NCBI GenBank assembly: GCA_019753235.1
Contig: JAIELF010000038.1
Location: forward strand, 62,001-126,000
Direction of reading: 5' to 3'
Source: a bacterium
GTDB taxonomy: Bacteria; Planctomycetota; Planctomycetia; Kolteriales; Kolteriaceae
Length of the DNA stretch: 64,000 nt
The position numbers and the translations under genes were made by a program. Below the pieces are notes generated by a model. It worked only from the letters and a program-made list of their open reading frames with translations, searched no databases and was not told where the DNA came from. Below are positions 55,188 through 64,000 of this stretch, in pieces; positions within the stretch are counted from its first letter, which is position 1; each line of letters begins with the position of its first letter.

Positions 55188-58100
55188 GTGCGGAGTTCGT
55201 CGATTACAAGTAACGACATCGCAATCATCGGCATGTCCTGCATCTTTCCGAAGGCAAACAACCTGCGGGAGTTCTGGGCCAACAACGTCAACGGCATCGA
55301 TGCGGTCATCGACAAGCCCGCCAAGCGATGGCCCACCCAAAAGAATTGGTCGCGCGATCGCTCGCATGAATCATACCTTCCCTGCAGCAAGGCGGGGTTC
55401 CTTGCCGAGGGAGTGTTCGTTGATCCGGTCCGCTTCGGCATTGTGCCCAATCTGGTTCGGCATGGCGACCCCGATCAGTTCTTCATGATTGCCTGTATCG
55501 ATAGCGCTTTACGCGATGCGAAGATCGGGGTGGACGACCCTATCCGCGAGCGGACCGATGTCATCGTCGGGCGCGGGGGTTACGCGTCGATGAAGATGAT
55601 CGAGCTCGGCATGCGCGCGGAGCTCTTCGAAGACTTCGTCGAGATCCTCGATCGCAAGTACCCTGACATGTTCGAAGGCCGCCGACAGGAAGTCGAAAGG
55701 TATCTCTTCTCGACGCTGACTCCTTTACCGGTGGACAACGTATCGACGGCGGTGTCGAACATTGCGGCGAGTCGGCCGGCCAATCGTTTTAATCTTCGCG
55801 GTGTTTCTTACGTTGTCGACGGGGCGTGTGCTTCGTCCCTTCTCGCGGTGGAATCGGGTATCTGGCGGCTACGCAACGGCCAAAGCGATATGGTTGTCGC
55901 CGGCGGGCTTTTCGTCAGCATGAACCCGTCGTTCTTCTACATCTTCAATCGCCTGGGGGGGTTTTCCGAGAGCCAAGTCATTCGTCCCTTCGATCGCCGA
56001 GCCGACGGTTTGATGGTGGGAGAGGGTGGCGGCGCGGTCATCCTCAAGCGGCTTGAAGATGCGATCCGCGACCGCGACCAGATCTATGCCGTGATCAAGG
56101 GGGTTGGCTCCTCCAGTGACGGGCTTGGACTGGATGTCCTTGCTCCCAATACCCAGGGTCAAATCCTCGCAATCGACCGAGCGTATAATGATGCCCAGGT
56201 CGACCGAGGAACCATCGGCTACCTCGAAGCCCACGGGACCGGCACCCTGGCGGGGGACGAAGCGGAAGTCGCCTCCATCAAGGCGGGGTTCGGCACGGTC
56301 AAAGAACCCGCCACCGCTCGCGCGATGGGAAGTGTCAAGTCGATGATCGGACACACGATGCCCGGGGCGGGAATGGCCTCCATCATTCGTGTCGCGATGT
56401 CGTTATCCAACAAGATCCTCCCCCCCAGCTTGCACTGCGAAGAGCCACGCGAAGACCTGGCCGATGCCCCCTTCTACGTCAACACGCAGACACGTCCTTG
56501 GGTGCAGGCCACCAAGGGAGGCCCCAGACGCGCGGGCGTCAATGCCTTCGGCTTTGGCGGCGTCAATGTTCACGTGGTCATGGAGGAAACTCCTCGCTTC
56601 GCGCCGGCGGCTATGGCCCCGGGATTCGACCCGATTCCTCGACCGATCGAACCGGGATTGGCTCGCGCCAGCGAACTGGCCCCCTTCTCTGCCGAGAGCG
56701 TCGCTGCCCTCGACGCGAAATTGGCACGGACCCTGGCGTATCTCGAACATGCCGACGCGCCCCTGGTGGATATCTGTTTTACTCTTGCCCAAGAGGTAGA
56801 AACGGATCAACCGGTCAAGGCCGCCGTCATCGCCTGTGACGTCGCCGAGCTGGCCGACCTGTTAGTCCAACTCCGTCAAGGACTCGATCAGCCAGAGAGT
56901 TTTGAGAAACACGAAAACATCTACCTAAGCAAGCACGCGCAGCGACCTCCGGGCAAGATCGCTTTTATTCTCCCGGGGATGGGCTTCCCCGGATTGATCG
57001 GCAACTACCCCGATCACCTCCTGGAACTCGCGCTTCACTATCCGGACATTCGTGAAGAGTTCGATTTCTTCGAAGAGCGCGACCGCCATCCCGAGGACAC
57101 CGTCCCAACGAGTTCGATCTTTTCGCCGCCGGCTGTGTTGCCCGAAGCCTACCGCAAACAGCTCAAAGGTCGATTAGCGCCGCCAAAGGCGGATTCCGAT
57201 TTCAGCAAAGAGAATGCCCCCCACGAACGGTATTTGGCTGCCATGGGGGTGACACTGGCGAATTGGGTGAGCTGGATCCTGCTCCGCAAGTTCAAGATTC
57301 CCGTCGACATGATGACCGGACAGAGTCAGGGTGAGATGGCCGCCATCTGTGCGTGTGGCTGTGCCGACTTTCACGAGACCGCACCACGGTTTTGGAAGTT
57401 TCTCGACGTCGACACTCGCGACAAGATCGGCGGACGGCTCGCCTTCGCCTGGGCGCCGAGCACGCGACTGGATGAATTGACTGCCCAGTTTCCCGGCACG
57501 AATATCGCCATTTACATGGCCCCTGTCGGCGTGATATTCGGCGGCGATCGGGCTGGTCTGGAACAGATCTGCGAGATCCTTCGGCAAGAGGAAATCCTCG
57601 TTCAGATCCTCCCCTATCCGCCGATCCACACCCCGTCTCTGGCGTTCCTGAAGGATGACCTTAACGCCAAGTTGGGGGATGACGACCTTGTTTTGAAGCC
57701 GCCCCAGATTCCGCTCTACTCGTCGATCACCTCCGAGCTTTATCCGTCGGAGTCCGACGCGATCCGCGAGCATTTGATGTACAACGTCGATCGGCCGCTA
57801 CGAATCTGGCAAACCATTCAGAAGATGTACCTCGACGGGGCGCGGGTCTTCGTGCAAGTCGGGGGTGGGCACATGGCCGCCCATCTCGAAATGCTTCTTC
57901 CCGAGAATGCCGACCCGGTCATCACCGCGGCCACCGACACCGATGTCCGCAACCCGTTGACGCAGATCAATCACGTCTGTGCGTCGCTTTTGACCGCGGG
58001 TGTGTCGCTCGACTTGATGCCTCTTTTTGAGTGCCGATCCGCGAACGTGGTCGATTGGAACGCCAAGCCCAGCTCGGCGGAAAAGAAGAGCCTCTCCGTT

Positions 58101-59963
58101 CCGATACGGCTCGACTGGATGCCCAGCTACAACGAGAATGTACCGCCGGCTCGCGTCGTCCAGAAGACCGAAGTCGCCATCGACACGTCCGCGACGTTGA
58201 CGCCCATCACCGATTCTACCGTTGTCACCCAGCCGATTGCCGAGCCCGACCTTCGGCATCTGCTCCCCTTCGAACCCGAGGTTCTTGCTCGCCTGCCGGT
58301 ACTCGGGCGAGTCACGCACTACATCGAAGGACAAGAGGTGACGGTGGAACGTCTCTTGTCGCTGGAGACCGATGTCTACCTTGAAGACCATGTTTTTGTG
58401 TATGCCCCCAAGCCGACCGCCGAACGTTTGCCTGTGTTGCCGATGACGATGAGTCTGGAGTTTCTCGCGGAAGTCGCATCGCTTTTGGCTCCCGGCGAAG
58501 GCTTGGTCGGTTACGACAACATTCGCGCGATGAAGTGGATCTCCCTCAAGGATCGGCCGGTCGAGACCATTCGCATCGAAGCCAAATTGCAAGAGATTGA
58601 TGCGAAGGGCGTCCGTCGGATCATGGTTCGCTTCTACACACCCGACGGCCTCTCTTTTCAAGCAGTCGCCTTGTTCTCGACCACGCTGATTCAAGAGATC
58701 AATTTCGACCTCGTTGATTCCAGCCAAGATGGCCCGTGGCCGATTGAGTCTTCGCAGCTTTACGGCGAACGGTACACGTTTCATGGCCCCGCATTTCAAG
58801 TGACGCCCGAGCTTCGCACCTACGGCAACCCAGGGGCTTCGTGTGCCTTTGTGGTGAAGCCGACGGATCGGCTCTTTGCTCACATCCCCGATCCTATTCT
58901 CCTGACGGATCCTTGCTTGATGGATGGCGTCGGGCATCTTGTTGGGCTCTGGGCGTACTTTGCAGGTGCCGTCTGCCTGCCCAATTCCACTGAGCGGATC
59001 GAGTTCTACGGGCCAACACCGCCGATCGGCACCATCTGCCCCGCGCGAATGGAGTGCTACGAACTCAACTTCGAGATCAAACAAGTCCGCGCGCACGTTG
59101 AGATCGAGGATGGACAGGGGAACCTATGGGTGCGCGTTCAGGGATGGTCGGAATGGATCACGACACCGACTTTTGAGTACACCGAAACGACCCGCATGCC
59201 GGGCTGGTATCACATCGCTTCGGAGGTTCCGCTGCCGTTGCTTCCTGAGTCGGCCCTTTGCACTCAGTTGGATCAGGTCCATCTCTCGCAGGGAGATCCG
59301 GAGTGGATGGGGATGTTCTTTCTTCATGCCAGCGAGTTGCCTGAATACAAGCAATTAACCGAACGAAAGAAGATGCGCGAGTTTATTCGTCATCGCGTCG
59401 TCGCGAAGGATGCGGCCCGGATCTGGTTGTCGCGGCGCGAAGGGACGGGCTTTACCCATCCTTGCGAATGGCCCATCAGCCATGACGCGCTCGGCGCTCC
59501 TCATTTCGAGCCGGCCAGCGATCCTTCGTTGCCCCACCTGAGTATCTCACACACCGGCGGCGTATCGCTCGCGCTTGTGGCACCTTTCCCCGTCGGAATC
59601 GATTTCGAAGATGAAAGGCGATCCGTCAACGATTTACAAGGTTACTTCCTCTCCGAACAAGAGTCTCGTCAACTCGAGCCCTTCGTGCGGGAGATGCCCG
59701 AAGAGGTTTGGCCGCTCCGCTTCTGGTGTGCGAAGGAGGCCCTCGGAAAAATGCTTGGGATCGGCTTGGAAGGGCGACCCAAACAATTCGAAGCAGTGGA
59801 CGTTCGCAGCACCGGCGCGGTGGTTCTGGAACATCGTGGCATAGGCAAGCAGTACGAGATCCAAACGATCCGTTGGAACGGCTTCGTATATGCCTATTGT
59901 TGGGCCCCCACCGAGGGGGGATTGGCCGCCTCATCCACGTCGGCCCAGTGGGCAGCAACGTGA
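55188..59963 (+). CDS. Pfa/Hgl-type lipid synthase: KS-AT-DH-phosphopantetheinyl transferase
   Basis: A 1591-residue synthase subunit. KS at about 8-465 with Cys214 in VDGACASSL, His349 in EAHGTGT and His389 in MIGHTMPG, so the site is complete. AT at about 590-930 has GQSQGEM (Ser713; usual GHS changed to GQS) and PPIHTPSL. A double hot-dog dehydratase lies at about 1030-1340 with His1068 in YLEDHVF and Asp1246 in DPCLMDGVGHL. The C-terminus (about 1390-1565) is an Sfp-type 4'-phosphopantetheinyl transferase: PVGIDFEDERR and RFWCAKEALGKMLG. It has no ACP, so it must act on the ACP of the first subunit, which its PPTase can activate. GTG 55188 has GATGGGG upstream. Confidence 0.88.
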   Translation: MRSSSITSNDIAIIGMSCIFPKANNLREFWANNVNGIDAVIDKPAKRWPTQKNWSRDRSHESYLPCSKAGFLAEGVFVDPVRFGIVPNLVRHGDPDQFFMIACIDSALRDAKIGVDDPIRERTDVIVGRGGYASMKMIELGMRAELFEDFVEILDRKYPDMFEGRRQEVERYLFSTLTPLPVDNVSTAVSNIAASRPANRFNLRGVSYVVDGACASSLLAVESGIWRLRNGQSDMVVAGGLFVSMNPSFFYIFNRLGGFSESQVIRPFDRRADGLMVGEGGGAVILKRLEDAIRDRDQIYAVIKGVGSSSDGLGLDVLAPNTQGQILAIDRAYNDAQVDRGTIGYLEAHGTGTLAGDEAEVASIKAGFGTVKEPATARAMGSVKSMIGHTMPGAGMASIIRVAMSLSNKILPPSLHCEEPREDLADAPFYVNTQTRPWVQATKGGPRRAGVNAFGFGGVNVHVVMEETPRFAPAAMAPGFDPIPRPIEPGLARASELAPFSAESVAALDAKLARTLAYLEHADAPLVDICFTLAQEVETDQPVKAAVIACDVAELADLLVQLRQGLDQPESFEKHENIYLSKHAQRPPGKIAFILPGMGFPGLIGNYPDHLLELALHYPDIREEFDFFEERDRHPEDTVPTSSIFSPPAVLPEAYRKQLKGRLAPPKADSDFSKENAPHERYLAAMGVTLANWVSWILLRKFKIPVDMMTGQSQGEMAAICACGCADFHETAPRFWKFLDVDTRDKIGGRLAFAWAPSTRLDELTAQFPGTNIAIYMAPVGVIFGGDRAGLEQICEILRQEEILVQILPYPPIHTPSLAFLKDDLNAKLGDDDLVLKPPQIPLYSSITSELYPSESDAIREHLMYNVDRPLRIWQTIQKMYLDGARVFVQVGGGHMAAHLEMLLPENADPVITAATDTDVRNPLTQINHVCASLLTAGVSLDLMPLFECRSANVVDWNAKPSSAEKKSLSVPIRLDWMPSYNENVPPARVVQKTEVAIDTSATLTPITDSTVVTQPIAEPDLRHLLPFEPEVLARLPVLGRVTHYIEGQEVTVERLLSLETDVYLEDHVFVYAPKPTAERLPVLPMTMSLEFLAEVASLLAPGEGLVGYDNIRAMKWISLKDRPVETIRIEAKLQEIDAKGVRRIMVRFYTPDGLSFQAVALFSTTLIQEINFDLVDSSQDGPWPIESSQLYGERYTFHGPAFQVTPELRTYGNPGASCAFVVKPTDRLFAHIPDPILLTDPCLMDGVGHLVGLWAYFAGAVCLPNSTERIEFYGPTPPIGTICPARMECYELNFEIKQVRAHVEIEDGQGNLWVRVQGWSEWITTPTFEYTETTRMPGWYHIASEVPLPLLPESALCTQLDQVHLSQGDPEWMGMFFLHASELPEYKQLTERKKMREFIRHRVVAKDAARIWLSRREGTGFTHPCEWPISHDALGAPHFEPASDPSLPHLSISHTGGVSLALVAPFPVGIDFEDERRSVNDLQGYFLSEQESRQLEPFVREMPEEVWPLRFWCAKEALGKMLGIGLEGRPKQFEAVDVRSTGAVVLEHRGIGKQYEIQTIRWNGFVYAYCWAPTEGGLAASSTSAQWAAT

Positions 59964-60032
59964 ATCACGATTGCCCCAACTCCCCAGGCCTTGGCTGGAT
60001 CGGCAAAAGAGCAACGAGAACAGGAACCTGAT

Positions 60033-61493
60033 ATGGCAACGCCAACAATCTCACCGGAGCCCGCGATGGACGACAATCCGGCAGAGTCCACGCCAAAGAA
60101 CATGGCCGAGCCGAGCTCCCCTGCCCCGGTCGCGCCCCTCGATCCGATTTCAGAAAGGCTCCGTTCCCTTCAGCTTGAAACCAAAGAGCGGCGTGGCGGC
60201 GGAGGAATCCGCTGGGGCAGACTCCTAACGCTGTTGCTCCTGATCGGGCTGGGCGTCGGCGGGTATTTCGGTTGGGAACAGTATCAGAAGGACTTGGTCG
60301 CGAAAGCTCCTTCCCTCGAAGGGATCAAGTTCGGCGAACGGGCCGGCAGCGGCATTCTGCTCGAGGTCGGTGGATACGTCGTCCCGCGCACCAAGGTTCA
60401 GATCTCGCCGCAAGGGGCCGGGATGATCGTTTCTCTTCCGATTGAAGAGGGACAGAAGGTCAAAAAGGGCGATCTCCTTTGCAAGCTGGATGACTCGGCC
60501 GCGCAGGCCGAGCTCCTTCGTGCCCAGGCAACCCTCGTTCAACAGCAAGCCAGTCTTGATCAACTCGTCAATGGCCCGCTGCCCGAGGAATTCCTCAAAG
60601 CCAAAGCTTCGGTAGAGAGTGCCGGTGCTCAGTTCGAACTGACTCGGCTCGAGTTCGAGCGGGTCTCGAAGCTGCGCGACAGCAATGGTATCTCTCAGTC
60701 CGACTATCAAAAGTCCGAGGCCGCGTTCATCAATGCACAACAGCAGAAGATCATTGCCGAGCTGAATCTCAAAATCATCGAGAAGGGGACTCGTCCAGAA
60801 CAGATCGCCGCCGCCAAAGCGATGGTCGAGCAAGCCAAAGGTGCCATCAAAAGCAGTCAGGTCAATCTCAACAACTCGTCGATGTTTGCTCCCTTCGATG
60901 GCGTGATCCTTGAGAAGAACGCTCAGCAAGGAGAGCTCATCCTTCCGACCACCGTCATTAAGAGCCTCTGTGTGCTTGCGGAAATGGGGAATCTTGAGGC
61001 CGAAGTCGACATCCAGGAACGTGAAGTTGGCCGAGTGAAGGTCGGCCATCCTTGCCAGGTCATCCCCGATGCCTATCCCGATCGCGTCTACAAGGCCGAG
61101 CTCGCGCGGGTTCAACCGCAGGTCAACCGCCAGCGCGGGGTCGTACCTGCCAAGGTTCGAATCATCGAACCCGATGATCTTTTGTTGGCCGACATGAACT
61201 GCCGGGTGCAGTTCCTCCGGCGGGCCGATTCAACAGAGAAGGTAACGCCCACCGTTCCCTCGCGAGCCATCAGCACTCAAGACAATGCCAGCGTTGTCTA
61301 CATTCTCGATGGTAACTTCGCCCGGCAACGAAAGGTCGCTGTCGGCAAGACCATCACCGATGAAGTTGAAATTGTTGATGGGCTCAAGCAGGGTGAAGTT
61401 GTCATTCTAGCCGGCGAAAAGCCTCTCGTTGACGGCCAAAATGTCAAGGTTGAAGTCCTCGACGAGAAGAAGGGGGCACAAGCCCAACCATGA
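60033..61493 (+). CDS. HlyD/DevB-like membrane fusion protein
   Basis: A 486-residue periplasmic adaptor. A proline-rich cytosolic tail and one membrane helix (LLTLLLLIGLGVGGYFGW) precede a lipoyl-type half (GAGMIVSLPIEEGQKVKKGD). A long coiled-coil hairpin follows (about 150-270, LLRAQATLVQQQASLDQL), then the second lipoyl half (FAPFDGVILEKNAQQGELIL) and a beta-barrel (EVDIQEREVGRVKVGHPCQV). ATG 60033 has AGGA upstream; an earlier in-frame start would overlap little else. It is 70 bases downstream of the synthase and overlaps the ATPase gene by ATGA, so synthase and exporter form one operon. The layout matches DevB of the cyanobacterial heterocyst glycolipid exporter; MacA-type is the alternative. 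Confidence 0.87.
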   Translation: MATPTISPEPAMDDNPAESTPKNMAEPSSPAPVAPLDPISERLRSLQLETKERRGGGGIRWGRLLTLLLLIGLGVGGYFGWEQYQKDLVAKAPSLEGIKFGERAGSGILLEVGGYVVPRTKVQISPQGAGMIVSLPIEEGQKVKKGDLLCKLDDSAAQAELLRAQATLVQQQASLDQLVNGPLPEEFLKAKASVESAGAQFELTRLEFERVSKLRDSNGISQSDYQKSEAAFINAQQQKIIAELNLKIIEKGTRPEQIAAAKAMVEQAKGAIKSSQVNLNNSSMFAPFDGVILEKNAQQGELILPTTVIKSLCVLAEMGNLEAEVDIQEREVGRVKVGHPCQVIPDAYPDRVYKAELARVQPQVNRQRGVVPAKVRIIEPDDLLLADMNCRVQFLRRADSTEKVTPTVPSRAISTQDNASVVYILDGNFARQRKVAVGKTITDEVEIVDGLKQGEVVILAGEKPLVDGQNVKVEVLDEKKGAQAQP

Positions 61494-62284
61494 GCACCCC
61501 TCCCCTGCGATCCAACGAACCGATTGTTTTGGTCGATGGATGTACCAAGAATTACTCGCGAGGCTCCGAGACGGTCTCCGTCCTTAAGAGTGTTCATTTG
61601 GAAATCGCACGCGGGGATTTTGTCGGGCTGATCGGCCCCAGCGGCTCGGGTAAGACAACCCTGTTGAATCTCATTGCCGGCCTCGACCAACCGACGACCG
61701 GCCGCGTCGTCATCAACGGCGTCGAGATATCTTCTCTCACCGAGGCCCAGCTTGCGCTCTGGCGAACCAACGCGATCGGCTTCGTCTTTCAATTCTTCAA
61801 CCTGATCCCGGTCTTGACCGCCTTCGAGAATGTCGAGTTGCCGCTTTTGCTCCTCAACATGTCTCGACGTCGACGACGCGAACAGGTCCTCAATATTCTC
61901 GAACTCGTGGGGCTCGGCCATCGTCTGACCCACCGCCCTGGACAACTTTCGGGTGGCGAACAACAGCGGGTCGGTATCGCCCGGGCCCTGGTCACCGACC
62001 CTGCATTGGTTGTCGCCGACGAACCGACAGGCGATCTCGATAGCCGAAAGTCGCAGGAGATTCTCGATCTCTTGCAAGAGCTGCAAGTTCGCTTAAACAA
62101 GACCATCTTGATTGTGACGCACGACTTGGCGGTTGCTGCCCGCGTTCGTCGGCTTTTGCGAATCTCCGACGGACAATTGATCGACGACACCGAGAATCCG
62201 GAGTCGGTCACGCATCCGCTCTTTGGTAGTTTGAATGTCTCCAATGCGGCCCGAGTAAAGAGAGCCGAGGCCGCCCGGTCCTAA
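61490..62284 (+). CDS. DevA/MacB/LolD-type ABC transporter ATPase
   Basis: A 264-residue ATPase: Walker A IGPSGSGKTTLLNLIAGL, NAIGFVFQFFNLIPVLTAFE (Q-loop), signature QLSGGEQQRVGIARALV, Walker B LVVADEPTGDLDS, H-loop LIVTHDLAVA. The LNLIAGLDQPTTG and FFNLIPVLTAFENV stretches are typical of the MacB/LolD/DevA group, which powers extraction of lipids or export of compounds without a transmembrane domain of its own. It overlaps the adaptor gene by 4 bases and is followed 62 bases later by the permease. Confidence 0.93.
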   Translation: MSTPPLRSNEPIVLVDGCTKNYSRGSETVSVLKSVHLEIARGDFVGLIGPSGSGKTTLLNLIAGLDQPTTGRVVINGVEISSLTEAQLALWRTNAIGFVFQFFNLIPVLTAFENVELPLLLLNMSRRRRREQVLNILELVGLGHRLTHRPGQLSGGEQQRVGIARALVTDPALVVADEPTGDLDSRKSQEILDLLQELQVRLNKTILIVTHDLAVAARVRRLLRISDGQLIDDTENPESVTHPLFGSLNVSNAARVKRAEAARS

Positions 62285-62346
62285 CAGTCCATCTTCATGC
62301 GAATGACGCGTTCTAAGACAGGATCGAGACGAAAGGATCGCGAGAA

Positions 62347-63519
62347 ATGTGGAACTTCATCTCGCTGGTCTTTAAGAACCTAGGCCGAAATAAAATCCGC
62401 ACCGCCCTCACTTCTCTGGCCGTCACGGTCTTGGTCATCATCTATGCCGTCGCCACCAACGTGATCGAATCCGTTCGAAAAACCGTCGATAGCAGTGCCG
62501 GCCAGACCAAGCTCTTCGTTACCGAACGCTGGGCCGTCCCAAGCCAAGTTCCCATCCGCTACATGCAAGAGATCTCGCGCATTCCCGGCGTCGACCACTG
62601 GACAACCTGGAATTTCTACATCGGCTTCTTCGACAAAGTCTTCCAAGCCAATCGCATGGGGGTCGGCATCGCCACCCGCATCGAAAGCATTCGAGAGATG
62701 CACGCCGGTTTCGAAAAAATCCCCGATGAGACGATCGAAAAGTGGAAACAGGAACGTACCGGTTGCCTGGTGGGTGTCGGATTGATGCAGATGATGGGTT
62801 GGCACGTGGGACAAGAGTTCACGCTCTACAGTTCCACTCACGTCGGACGAGATCTCAAGTTCAAAGTGCTCGGCTCCCTTCCCTCCGGAACTTGGCAACT
62901 CAATTTCTTCTTCCGGTCAGACTACTTTCAAGAAGGAACAGGCAACAAAGACGTTGTCGATTGCTGCATGCTCCGAGTCCGCGATGCCGAGACCGGCCGC
63001 CGAGTCGCCGCCCAGATCCAACAGGATTTCGAGAATCGCCCCGCGAGTCTCAAAGTCGAAACCGAATCTGCCGGCGCTGCTCGCTTTGCCGAGAAAGCCC
63101 AGGTCATTCTTGATCTCATCAAACTCGTCGTCGGCATTCTCCTCATCGATATGGTCATCATCCTTTCCAACTCGATCTCAATCGCGACCCGCGAACGCCG
63201 AACCGAAATGGCTGTCCTAAAGGTTCTCGGCTTTCGGCCGTTGCACGTGATGGCGATGGTGATCGGCGAAGCCACCTTGATCGGTGCGGTGAGCGGCGTC
63301 TTCGGCGGACTCGTCGCCTGGGGGGCATCGGAAATGGCCAATCGCCAGATTCTTCCCCCCAATGGTATGACTGGCTTTCTGCTGCTCTTTCCGGTTCATC
63401 CCGAAACCATCGTCAATGGATTGATCCTTGGTGCCGTCGTCGGATTCATCGGCAGCGCTATCCCCGCATGGGGCGCGCGAACGGTCAAGGTATCAGAAGT
63501 CTTCTCAAAGATCGCGTGA
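62347..63519 (+). CDS. DevC/FtsX-type ABC transporter permease
   Basis: A 390-residue permease with the MacB/FtsX layout: one N-terminal membrane helix (TALTSLAVTVLVIIYAVATN), a large periplasmic domain (about 45-260) and three C-terminal helices (VVGILLIDMVIILSNSISIA; VIGEATLIGAVSGVFGGLVA; ILGAVVGFIGSAIPAWGA). NKIRTALTSLAV and TERRTEMAVLKVLGFRP-type cytoplasmic loops are typical (here RERRTEMAVLKVLGFRP). It would pair with the ATPase and adaptor upstream. A second permease follows 6 bases later, suggesting a heterodimer. Confidence 0.92.
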   Translation: MWNFISLVFKNLGRNKIRTALTSLAVTVLVIIYAVATNVIESVRKTVDSSAGQTKLFVTERWAVPSQVPIRYMQEISRIPGVDHWTTWNFYIGFFDKVFQANRMGVGIATRIESIREMHAGFEKIPDETIEKWKQERTGCLVGVGLMQMMGWHVGQEFTLYSSTHVGRDLKFKVLGSLPSGTWQLNFFFRSDYFQEGTGNKDVVDCCMLRVRDAETGRRVAAQIQQDFENRPASLKVETESAGAARFAEKAQVILDLIKLVVGILLIDMVIILSNSISIATRERRTEMAVLKVLGFRPLHVMAMVIGEATLIGAVSGVFGGLVAWGASEMANRQILPPNGMTGFLLLFPVHPETIVNGLILGAVVGFIGSAIPAWGARTVKVSEVFSKIA

Positions 63520-63525
63520 GGCAGC

Positions 63526-64000
63526 ATGATCCCGGTTTCTTACAGCTATCGAAGCCTGATGGTCCGTTGGAAGACGACGCTGATGACAGCGACCGGCTTC
63601 ACCCTTGTTATTGCCGCCCTGATTGTGATGCTCGCCTTCATCAATGGCTTAGCCGAGGTCTGCGCCATCAGCGGCGATCCCAATAACGTCATCGTTCTCA
63701 ACGAAGGATGCACCGACGAGATCCTCAGCAGCATTTCCCGAGCGACCGCCTCCCAAATCGAAACCAACCCTTTGGTTGTCCGTAGGCCCGACGGAACTTC
63801 TCTTTCCAGCCGGGAACTGTTCGGCGTGCGAACTGTTTATGACAAGAAGATTCGTGACTACGTTTTGATGCCCTTTCGAGGTGTATCGCCGAGCGCCTTC
63901 GAAGTTCACAACACCGTGCATGTCGTTTCCGGGCGAACATTTCGCCCCAGCCAAAGCGAAGTCATCGTCGGCATGAGCATCAAAAACGCCCAGAAGGTCG
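63526..64000 (+). CDS. Second FtsX-type permease, 3' truncated by window
   Basis: The first 158 codons of a further MacB/DevC-like permease: MIPVSYSYRSLMVRWKTTLM, one membrane helix (TGFTLVIAALIVMLAFING), then the start of a periplasmic domain (SSRELFGVRTVYDKK). The gene runs off the window end. It starts 6 bases after the previous permease with a weak ribosome-binding site, so it is very likely in the same operon and may form a heterodimeric exporter with it. Confidence 0.88.
   Translation, partial: MIPVSYSYRSLMVRWKTTLMTATGFTLVIAALIVMLAFINGLAEVCAISGDPNNVIVLNEGCTDEILSSISRATASQIETNPLVVRRPDGTSLSSRELFGVRTVYDKKIRDYVLMPFRGVSPSAFEVHNTVHVVSGRTFRPSQSEVIVGMSIKNAQKV

Noticed and set aside
54972-55213. 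Small frame between the ketoreductase and the second synthase gene
   Set aside because: No ribosome-binding site or recognisable domain; overlaps the GTG start of the synthase gene.
57798-59096. Minus-strand 432-codon frame within the KS-AT-DH-PPTase gene
   Set aside because: Antisense shadow of AT and dehydratase domains; no motif.
1-64000. tRNA/rRNA genes, CRISPR arrays and insertion sequences
   Set aside because: Scanned by eye in all intergenic stretches; no T-loop-like motif in a cloverleaf, no spaced direct repeats and no transposase-like frame were found. A covariance-model search would settle the RNA genes.

Overview
The window looks like a chromosomal piece of a Planctomycetota bacterium. 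Several gene families in it are almost signatures of that phylum: DUF1501 proteins, DUF1549/DUF1553 proteins with planctomycete-type cytochrome c domains, a large PVC-type membrane-bound dehydrogenase with a C-terminal haem domain, DUF1080, and a giant surface protein beginning with a SLESLEERLVLA-type segment. GC is fairly high and start codons are mixed ATG/GTG/TTG. No rRNA, tRNA, CRISPR array or mobile element was recognised. The first and last genes are cut by the window edges.

Layout. 1-11.6 kb: carbohydrate and respiratory-type catabolic genes (3' part of a GH35-like glycosidase, a sugar-phosphate isomerase-like TIM barrel, a DUF1549/1553-DUF1501 pair, a large dehydrogenase/cytochrome c protein). 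12-18 kb: a HAD phosphatase, a small alpha/beta hydrolase and a 1366-residue surface protein (CBM6-like, G8, parallel beta-helix, two malectin domains). 18-26.7 kb: a compact plus-strand block with a ROK kinase, lepA, three tandem signal peptidase I genes and an LptB-like ATPase with a C-terminal extension. 26.8-38 kb: mixed single genes (TIM-barrel isomerase, a second DUF1549/1553 protein, JmjC-like/GNAT pair, polyprenyl synthetase, moaC, squalene-cyclase-repeat protein, two secreted unknowns). 38-46 kb: CDGSH protein, gpmA, an M48 protease/LemA pair, DUF1080, and a minus-strand operon of an unknown membrane-anchored protein plus a fused MlaF-MlaE ABC transporter.

46-64 kb is the most interesting part: a plus-strand secondary-lipid synthase cluster of the Pfa (PUFA synthase)/heterocyst-glycolipid-synthase type. 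Gene 1 carries two FMN-barrel (PfaD/NMO-like) domains, KS, AT, a Pro/Ala linker and one ACP. The next frame carries the ketoreductase. Gene 3 carries KS-AT-dehydratase and a C-terminal Sfp-type phosphopantetheinyl transferase. Directly downstream, a DevB-like membrane fusion protein, a DevA-like ATPase and two DevC/FtsX-like permeases form a probable exporter. The KR reading frame stays open back to an A9 run near the end of gene 1 and encodes its first beta-strand upstream of any start codon. This suggests that KS-AT-ACP and KR are joined by -1 frameshifting or transcript slippage, or that the sequence carries an indel there. A 1-kb non-coding leader with several inverted repeats precedes the cluster.

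Inferred teamwork: the synthase builds a reduced long-chain acyl or hydroxyl lipid on one self-activated ACP, and the DevBCA-type exporter moves the product (perhaps after glycosylation encoded elsewhere) across the envelope.
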